The translations under genes and the position numbers were made by a program. A stretch of 54,277 nt of DNA, from the NCBI RefSeq assembly GCF_007474535.1, contig NZ_VKNW01000017.1, forward strand, positions 1 through 54,277, read 5' to 3'. Within the stretch, counting starts at the first letter, position 1, and each line of letters starts with the position of its first letter. This DNA comes from Chryseobacterium echinoideorum (GTDB lineage: Bacteria; Bacteroidota; Bacteroidia; Flavobacteriales; Weeksellaceae). Below the pieces are notes generated by a model that worked only from the letters and a program-made list of their open reading frames with translations, was not told the origin of the DNA and ran no database searches. Shown in pieces: positions 49,363-54,277 of the stretch.

Positions 49363-50004
49363 ATGACACACTTAGAAAATATACAAAAACTCTTCTCTAA
49401 GGACTTTGTAGAAAGCCCGTTACTGGAAAGTTTTGAAGTAGGAAAAATATATCTTCCTACCGGAAAGCTGGTTGCTTGTGATCCTTTGATCACGAATGAT
49501 ATGCAGCCGTTCTCTGCCAATTTCCCAAAGGGGGATTTTCAGGTTATACTTCACAAAGAGCGCGAAAGCAATTGTGTTGCTTACACAGAAATTGTTTTCA
49601 GCGAAGAAAAAATAACTTCATGGAAAATGGCAACCACAGGAAATCAGCATACAAAAGATTTAGCCGAAGGAGAGGTTTTTGGTTATCCTGTAGAAAGCGG
49701 AATGGGATGTTTTATGGATTTTGAAACTCAGGAGCAGCTTAATCTTTTGGAACAAAAGCTTTTCAAAAGAAAAGGAGATGATTTCATGGGAATTTACGAA
49801 GAATTTTTTCACGGACATTTTTTTGATGAAAACGGAGCTATAGATCAATTTGCATTTTTAAAACCCAATGAAGAAAACCCCGGAAATATTATTGCCTTTG
49901 AAACAGGTTTCGGAGAAGGCTTTTATGCCAGTTATATTGGTTTTAATGAAAAAAATGTCCCTGTAAAGGTGGTTACAGAATTTATAGAGATATTGGTAAA
50001 TTAA
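49363..50004 (+). CDS. DUF4241 protein
   Basis: 213 residues. Family-like strings are VGKIYLPTGKLVACDPLITN, NCVAYTEIVFSEEKITSWKM, AEGEVFGYPVESGMGCFMDF and NIIAFETGFGEGFYASYIGF. No signal or membrane segment. The biochemical function is unknown; DUF4241 members are often seen near toxins or immunity genes, but here the neighbours are valS and a PfkB kinase. Gap of 47 bases to the next gene, so it may be cotranscribed with it. Confidence 0.8.
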   Translation: MTHLENIQKLFSKDFVESPLLESFEVGKIYLPTGKLVACDPLITNDMQPFSANFPKGDFQVILHKERESNCVAYTEIVFSEEKITSWKMATTGNQHTKDLAEGEVFGYPVESGMGCFMDFETQEQLNLLEQKLFKRKGDDFMGIYEEFFHGHFFDENGAIDQFAFLKPNEENPGNIIAFETGFGEGFYASYIGFNEKNVPVKVVTEFIEILVN

Positions 50005-50051
50005 AATTACTTACATTTAGACCAAATATTTTAACAAGCTAAGATTTAGAA

Positions 50052-50939
50052 ATGAAATTTTCATCACAACAACCAAAAATCGTGGTCATAGGCAGCTGTT
50101 CGCTTGATTTAGTTTTATATACAGATAAAATTCCGTGTGGCAGCGAAACGGTAATGGCTCATCATTCTGAAAACTTTTTTGGAGGTAAAGGTGCCAATCA
50201 GGCTGTCGGAACAGCAAGATTGGGAGCTCATGTTTATTTTGTAGGCTGTGTAGGAGTGGATCCGTTGGGACAGCAAATCATGCGAAATCTGGTGAATGAA
50301 AATGTAAATGTAGGTTTTGTTTCTGAGACAGATCAGGCTCCAACAGGAATTGCGTATGTTACCAATTGTAATGGAGATTTTGCCATCGTTGTTGATCCTG
50401 CCGCCAATACTTATCTCGGTATTGAAAACGTAAAAGATGCAGAGAAGTATATTGCAGAATCAGATTTGATTTTACTACAGCTTGAAATTCCGATGGAGGT
50501 GGTAGAGTTTACCGTAAAAATGGCAAAATCTTATGGTAAAATGGTTGGACTTTACGCGTCACCGGGGAAAAGGCTTAATGATGAAATTTTAAATTCTATT
50601 GATTTTATTATTGCCAAATCAAACGAGCTTTCTGTAATATTTGGAGAAGATGAAAGAGAAAAAATGCTCGAAAAATACTTTAATAAACTGTTTGTAAGAG
50701 ACGAAACTAATTCTACCCTTTATTTTAACGGAACAGAGATGAAATACTTCCGCAATGAAAATGATGATATGATTTACAAAATGGGAATGGGAGATGCTTT
50801 TACTACGGGTTTTTCTATCGCTATGTGTCATAAAAATGCTATTGAAGACTGCGTGAAATTCGGAAACCTTGTTTCATCTAAAGTTTCTTTAGGTAAAGGC
50901 GCACAAACAGCTTTACCTTATCTTAAAGATGTAAAGTAA
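50052..50939 (+). CDS. PfkB-family sugar kinase, ribokinase-like
   Basis: 295 residues. The start KIVVIGSCSLDLVLYTDKIP and GGKGANQAVGTARLGAHVYF are ribokinase hallmarks. VGCVGVDPLGQQIMRNLVNE and APTGIAYVTNCNGDFAIVVD follow. The C-terminal catalytic signature reads YKMGMGDAFTTGFSIAMCH, with the catalytic Asp present but Met in place of the usual Ala of GAGD. Likely phosphorylates ribose or a related sugar; the exact substrate cannot be read. No transport genes nearby. Confidence 0.88.
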   Translation: MKFSSQQPKIVVIGSCSLDLVLYTDKIPCGSETVMAHHSENFFGGKGANQAVGTARLGAHVYFVGCVGVDPLGQQIMRNLVNENVNVGFVSETDQAPTGIAYVTNCNGDFAIVVDPAANTYLGIENVKDAEKYIAESDLILLQLEIPMEVVEFTVKMAKSYGKMVGLYASPGKRLNDEILNSIDFIIAKSNELSVIFGEDEREKMLEKYFNKLFVRDETNSTLYFNGTEMKYFRNENDDMIYKMGMGDAFTTGFSIAMCHKNAIEDCVKFGNLVSSKVSLGKGAQTALPYLKDVK

Positions 50940-51029
50940 TTTTATTTGCTGCATATTGAAAAATATATTTTCATAAAGAATTTTAAACTAAAATTTCCAC
51001 ATTTGATGTGGATTTTTTATTTCTGAATC

Positions 51030-51872
51030 ATGCGTAAAATTAATCTTATCACAGATCAGCAAAATCATCTTACTGCACATCTTTTTCTGCCGGAAAAGTC
51101 TAACGGGAAATTCTTAGTCATCAATTCTGCAACCGGTGTGAAGCAGCAGATTTATTTTTCATTTGCTCATTTTTTGAAAGACAGTGGCTTTACGGTGATG
51201 ACATATGATTATTTCGGAATCGGAATGTCAAAACCTAACTCAATTAAAAACTGTGATGCCTCTATGAAATCCTGGGGAAATTCTGATTTTAAAGCAGTGA
51301 CAGATTATGTGATAAAAGAATTTAGTAATTACATAAAATTCTGTCTCGGGCATTCTGTGGGAGCTTTGTTATTAGGTATGAATAAAAATTCTGATGTATT
51401 CAAACAATTTGTTTTTGTGGGAACTCAAAATGCTTATGTAGGAAATTTAAGGTTTAGAACAAAAATTGAGGCTTACATTGGGTTTGGAATAATACAACCA
51501 CTCACAAGTTTTGTATTGGGATATTTTCCCGCAAATTGGTTTGGCTTGGGAGAAAGTTTGCCTAAAAATTGTGCTTACGACTGGAGAACCTTAATTTTGA
51601 ACCGGAAATCTACCAATAAACTTCTTGAAGAAACAGAAAATCATTCTCACAGATTAATACAGAACGTTCTGGTCTTATATGCTGAAGATGATGATTGGCT
51701 TACGGAAAAAGGAGTAGAAAGCTTATTACAGAAAACTTATCCCAATTTAAAGCCTGAATACAGATTTTTGAAGGCTTCGGAATCTGATAAAGGTCAAATT
51801 GGGCACATTAATTTTTTCAGAAGCTACAACAAAAAACTTTGGAATATTGTCTTAAATGAAATCCGAAGTTAA
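51030..51872 (+). CDS. Alpha/beta hydrolase
   Basis: 280 residues. Nucleophile motif FCLGHSVGALLLGM (GHSVG) near residue 109; an early strand-turn FLVINSATGVKQQIYFSFAH in the oxyanion position; DYFGIGMSKPNS; candidate Asp in VLYAEDDDWLTEKGVESLL and His in GQIGHINFFRS. No signal peptide. The type resembles uncharacterised serine hydrolases of the S33-like group. Substrate unknown. Followed by a dispersed repeat element. Confidence 0.82.
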   Translation: MRKINLITDQQNHLTAHLFLPEKSNGKFLVINSATGVKQQIYFSFAHFLKDSGFTVMTYDYFGIGMSKPNSIKNCDASMKSWGNSDFKAVTDYVIKEFSNYIKFCLGHSVGALLLGMNKNSDVFKQFVFVGTQNAYVGNLRFRTKIEAYIGFGIIQPLTSFVLGYFPANWFGLGESLPKNCAYDWRTLILNRKSTNKLLEETENHSHRLIQNVLVLYAEDDDWLTEKGVESLLQKTYPNLKPEYRFLKASESDKGQIGHINFFRSYNKKLWNIVLNEIRS

Positions 51873-51879
51873 TTGGTGA

Positions 51880-51938
51880 AAATTCCCCTCCAATGGAGAG
51901 GTGGTGAAAATTCGTGAGAATTTTTGACGGGGTGGTTT
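51880..51938. repeat. Intergenic dispersed-type repeat with hairpins
   Basis: About 58 bases built of cctccaatggagagg, aaaattcgtgagaattttt and acggggtgg, forming nested hairpins. I recognise this type as a repeat scattered in intergenic DNA of Chryseobacterium and Flavobacterium genomes; copies elsewhere cannot be checked here. Confidence 0.55.
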
Positions 51939-51966
51939 AAATAATTACATTAAAGTTAATTTTAAA

Positions 51967-52608
51967 ATGGACAAAATCATACAAAGCACAATAAAATTTG
52001 TAAAAGAAAAGCTGGAGGGAGCTGAAGCCGGTCACGACTGGTTTCATATTGAAAGGGTATGGAAGCTTTCCCGAAAAATTGCCGAAAAAGATTGTAATCT
52101 TGAAGTTGTAGAAATTTCTGCCTTGCTTCACGATATTGCGGATCCTAAATTTCATGATGGTGACGAAACATTAGCATTAAAAATTTCCAAAGAATTTTTA
52201 GAAACTCAGAATGTGAGTGAAGAAATTATTCATCAGGTTCTTTTTATCATTCAAAATATTTCTTTTAAGAATAGAGGAGAAGTTTCTGAAAATCTGCCAA
52301 TTGAATTAAAAGTTGTGCAGGATGCTGATAGAATAGATGCTATTGGTGCTATTGGAATCGGCAGAACATTCAATTTTGGAGGTTTTAAAAATAATCTGAT
52401 GTATCATCCCGATATTCAGCCAAAGTTGAATATGTCGAAAGAAGAATATAAAAAATCTAATGGAACAACCATCAATCATTTCTACGAAAAACTTTTGCTG
52501 TTAAAAGATTTGATGAACACGAATGAAGGCAAAAAAATAGCCGAAGAAAGACACGAATTTATGCTAGCTTTCCTCGACCAGTTTTTGAGAGAATGGAATG
52601 TTGATTAG
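51967..52608 (+). CDS. HD-domain phosphohydrolase (YedJ-like)
   Basis: 213 residues with the metal residues of the HD superfamily: His in AGHDWFHIERVWKLSRKIAE, HD in ISALLHDIADPKFHDGDETL, and Asp in VVQDADRIDAIGAIGIGRTF. The RTFNFGG segment and C-terminal helices fit the YedJ-like group, whose natural substrate is uncertain. Cytoplasmic. Starts after the repeat element; the next gene has its own promoter. Confidence 0.88.
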   Translation: MDKIIQSTIKFVKEKLEGAEAGHDWFHIERVWKLSRKIAEKDCNLEVVEISALLHDIADPKFHDGDETLALKISKEFLETQNVSEEIIHQVLFIIQNISFKNRGEVSENLPIELKVVQDADRIDAIGAIGIGRTFNFGGFKNNLMYHPDIQPKLNMSKEEYKKSNGTTINHFYEKLLLLKDLMNTNEGKKIAEERHEFMLAFLDQFLREWNVD

Positions 52609-52631
52609 AAACTTTCTAATAAGTATCTTTG
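52601..52631 (+). promoter_or_regulatory. Promoter with start codon almost at the transcript start
   Basis: TTG (52601-52603), 20 bases, TATCTTTG (52624-52631), the phylum consensus. The ATG of the next gene is at 52636, so the transcript would begin at or close to the start codon, suggesting a leaderless mRNA. Confidence 0.5.
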
Positions 52632-52635
52632 TCAA

Positions 52636-53235
52636 ATGGGATTTATCATTTTTGTCATTTTTCTATCACTTATTTTTTCGCTTTTTTTGTCAAAAATCAA
52701 AAAAGGGGCTGTAGGTCAGTATGCGAAAGTTTTCAGATTTGCGACGGTTATTTTTTCCATTGCAATTTTTAGTTATTGGTTTGTGAAAAAATCAGCTGTT
52801 AGTATTGTAAATGATTCTGTTTCGTTGCAGGTTATCAATAAACTTCCTCAGACATTAGATTTTTATGTGATTAATCTTAACAATCTCGATCGTAATTTGC
52901 CTGTTGAAACGCAGCATATCGGAAAGATTCGTCCCGAATTTTACAGAATTGAGTATCTGAAAATGAATAAATCTGATGAATACTGGGTAGTAGGTTTTCT
53001 GGGTAAAAAAAATCTGGTTTATTTTTCTCAACATGCTTTGCCCAATAAGAATATGGATCAGATTGTTGAGGTGCAGAACTACATCAATCAGAGTGAAAAG
53101 CTCTCAGCCATAGCCAAGAAAGAAGTTGAAAACCATAATTACGAAAGTATGCAGTTGGGAATTTGGGTAACTCTTTGTTTTCTTCTGATTTTTTTGAATC
53201 TTGGATTATTATTTAAAAAAGAAAGTTTAAAATAA
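52636..53235 (+). CDS. Membrane protein of unknown function
   Basis: 199 residues with an N-terminal hydrophobic segment (FIIFVIFLSLIFSLFLSKI), a second near residue 35 (FATVIFSIAIFSYWFV), a soluble middle of about 120 residues (LDFYVINLNNLDRNLPVETQ; KNLVYFSQHALPNKNMDQIV) and a final membrane helix (LGIWVTLCFLLIFLNLGLLF). Family not recognised. Its end overlaps the convergent DUF72 gene by 9 bases. Confidence 0.65.
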   Translation: MGFIIFVIFLSLIFSLFLSKIKKGAVGQYAKVFRFATVIFSIAIFSYWFVKKSAVSIVNDSVSLQVINKLPQTLDFYVINLNNLDRNLPVETQHIGKIRPEFYRIEYLKMNKSDEYWVVGFLGKKNLVYFSQHALPNKNMDQIVEVQNYINQSEKLSAIAKKEVENHNYESMQLGIWVTLCFLLIFLNLGLLFKKESLK

Positions 53236-54117
53236 AGATGGCGGATTATCTTGCGCCATTCTTGGAACGGTAAGATCGGTTTTCCATTCCTTATTGATTT
53301 TTTCAATAAAATAAGCTGATAAAAGCGGTGATGCTTTTTCAACATTTTGATGCACAAAAAAATATAAATTCTGCAATCCTTCTTTTTTCCATTGTGTAAG
53401 ATGATCCAGCCAGTCATCTAATCTTTCGTAATCACTTTCATGGTTGGCTCCAACATATCTTACAAAAGCATGAGGAGTCGTCAGTCTCATATGAAGCATA
53501 TCTCGTCTCCCGGCTGTATCTACAATAATATTGGTAATTTGGTTTTCCTCAAAAAGCTGACAGGTTTTATCTAAAATTTCTTCATCCGTAAACCATTCTG
53601 TATTTCTGAGTTCAATGGCTAAAGGAACTTCTTTTGGCCATTTATTGACAAACTGTTCCAGTCTTTCGTAATCTTTTGGTTTAAAATTATCATGCAACTG
53701 CAGAAAAACCATTCCTAATTTTTCATCAAAATTTAATACTGTAGTTGCAAATTCTGTTACTACATCATCAATATTCAGAAGTCTTCGGAAATGGGAAACA
53801 GTATTGGTGATTTTTGGGAAAAATTTAAAATTCTGAGGTGTTTTCTCTTTCCATGTTTTTATCTGTTCCGGAGTTGGCATTCCATAGAAGGTAGCATTTA
53901 ACTCAATAGAATTGAATTGTTTTGCGTAGTAAGTAAGCTCATCTTTTGTTCCTCTCGGATAGAAGCCCTTCAGGTCTGTTTTGTTCCACTTTGCACAGCC
54001 AATTGATATGTTTTCAAGACCTTTCTTATTCTTTTTCAGAATTTCTTTGGTTCTTGAATGGTCTTTTGGTAGTGTAAAATCTATTTGCGAAGGATCTTCA
54101 ACTTGTCCGAATTTCAT
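53227..54117 (-). CDS. DUF72 TIM-barrel protein
   Basis: 296 residues from MKFGQVEDPSQIDFTLPKDH; an upstream start at 54186 would add a hydrophobic stretch not seen in the family. DUF72 motifs: ISIGCAKWNKTDLKGFYPRG, YYAKQFNSIELNATFYGMPT, FKFFPKITNTVSHFRRL, LGMVFLQLHDNFKPKDYERL, LAIELRNTEWFTDEEI, MLHMRLTTPHAFVRYVGAN, and LYFFVHQNVEKASPL. The fold is a TIM barrel; biochemical function unknown. Overlaps the convergent membrane-protein gene by 9 bases at the 3' end. Confidence 0.9.
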   Translation of the reverse strand: MKFGQVEDPSQIDFTLPKDHSRTKEILKKNKKGLENISIGCAKWNKTDLKGFYPRGTKDELTYYAKQFNSIELNATFYGMPTPEQIKTWKEKTPQNFKFFPKITNTVSHFRRLLNIDDVVTEFATTVLNFDEKLGMVFLQLHDNFKPKDYERLEQFVNKWPKEVPLAIELRNTEWFTDEEILDKTCQLFEENQITNIIVDTAGRRDMLHMRLTTPHAFVRYVGANHESDYERLDDWLDHLTQWKKEGLQNLYFFVHQNVEKASPLLSAYFIEKINKEWKTDLTVPRMAQDNPPSLF

Positions 54118-54188
54118 TGTGTAAATTTTGATGATTAGTCTAAACAAATATAAAAATAAGCTTTTAAATTTCTCTAATAATTTCACAA

Positions 54189-54217
54189 TAAAAAACTCCC
54201 TCTTCGGGAGTTTTTAT
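54189..54217. terminator. Terminator near the right end of the window
   Basis: Arms aaaaactccc and gggagttttt with loop tcttc. It can end the gene entering from the right on the minus strand. Confidence 0.85.
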
Positions 54218-54237
54218 CATTTTAATTATGTTGGTTC

Positions 54238-54277
54238 TTAATTGCTTTCCTTTAGCTTCTTTTTCATTTTAGCTCGT
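54238..54277 (-). CDS. C-terminal end of a gene running off the window
   Basis: The minus strand is open from the window edge to a TAA at 54238-54240 and reads RAKMKKKLKESN, a basic tail. A terminator follows at the expected distance, which supports a real gene end. Too little for any identification. Confidence 0.4.
   Translation of the reverse strand, partial: RAKMKKKLKESN

Overview
The window is a low-GC Bacteroidota chromosome segment, most likely Chryseobacterium or a close Weeksellaceae relative. This rests on promoters of the TTG / TAnnTTTG type, a T9SS type A sorting domain, a GLPGLI-family protein, a GH92 mannosidase, DUF3127 and PspC/PadR modules, and the general look of the housekeeping proteins. 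The identification is by recognition only; no search was run.

Layout. 1-4.7 kb: part of a type I restriction-modification island, with an hsdS cassette that has no usable start codon and runs off the left edge, a tyrosine recombinase, and hsdR. It abuts a three-gene tRNA operon (Leu-Gly-Leu). 5.1-6.2 kb: a DUF3127 protein with an SSB-like acidic tail, and aat. 6.3-15.7 kb: a decaying accessory zone on the minus strand with IS3 and IS982-type elements. It holds an array of antibacterial effector fragments (lysozyme-like, M15-like and M23 peptidoglycan hydrolase domains), two lipoproteins that look like periplasmic immunity proteins, several frame breaks, and a broken small-lipoprotein gene. 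15.8-16.8 kb: isochorismate synthase (menaquinone).

16.8-22.8 kb: a second accessory block. One part is an XRE regulator divergent from a three-gene operon in which two secreted proteins with exactly the same six-cysteine spacing flank a GLPGLI-family protein. The other part is a four-gene operon of two lipoproteins, a sigma factor fused to hydrophobic segments, and an outer-membrane barrel protein. I regard these two gene sets as the best candidates for undescribed systems.

22.9-54.3 kb: mostly core genome. It holds hotdog thioesterases, an acyltransferase, PspC/PadR, a T9SS-secreted protein, HD hydrolases, a cobalamin riboswitch placed upstream of a thioesterase, a minimal ABC pair, a PhyH-like dioxygenase, GH92, Mrp and NifU-like Fe-S factors, two paralogous ECF sigma/membrane-protein pairs, fRMsr, a PhnP-like hydrolase, tRNA-Leu(CAA), a thioredoxin/barrel operon, rnpB, PPK2, DUF1573, valS, DUF4241, a PfkB kinase, and DUF72. 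A 20-codon peptide gene with its own terminator lies at 24.1 kb.

How genes work together. The effector array reads as repeated effector-immunity pairs, with coupled starts, sharing conserved blocks that could recombine. The hsd genes read as a phase-variable restriction system. The sigma/membrane pairs read as sigma/anti-sigma switches. Several frame breaks occur in homopolymers (G7 at 11379-11385, T6 at 37067-37072) and could be either slippage switches or sequencing errors.
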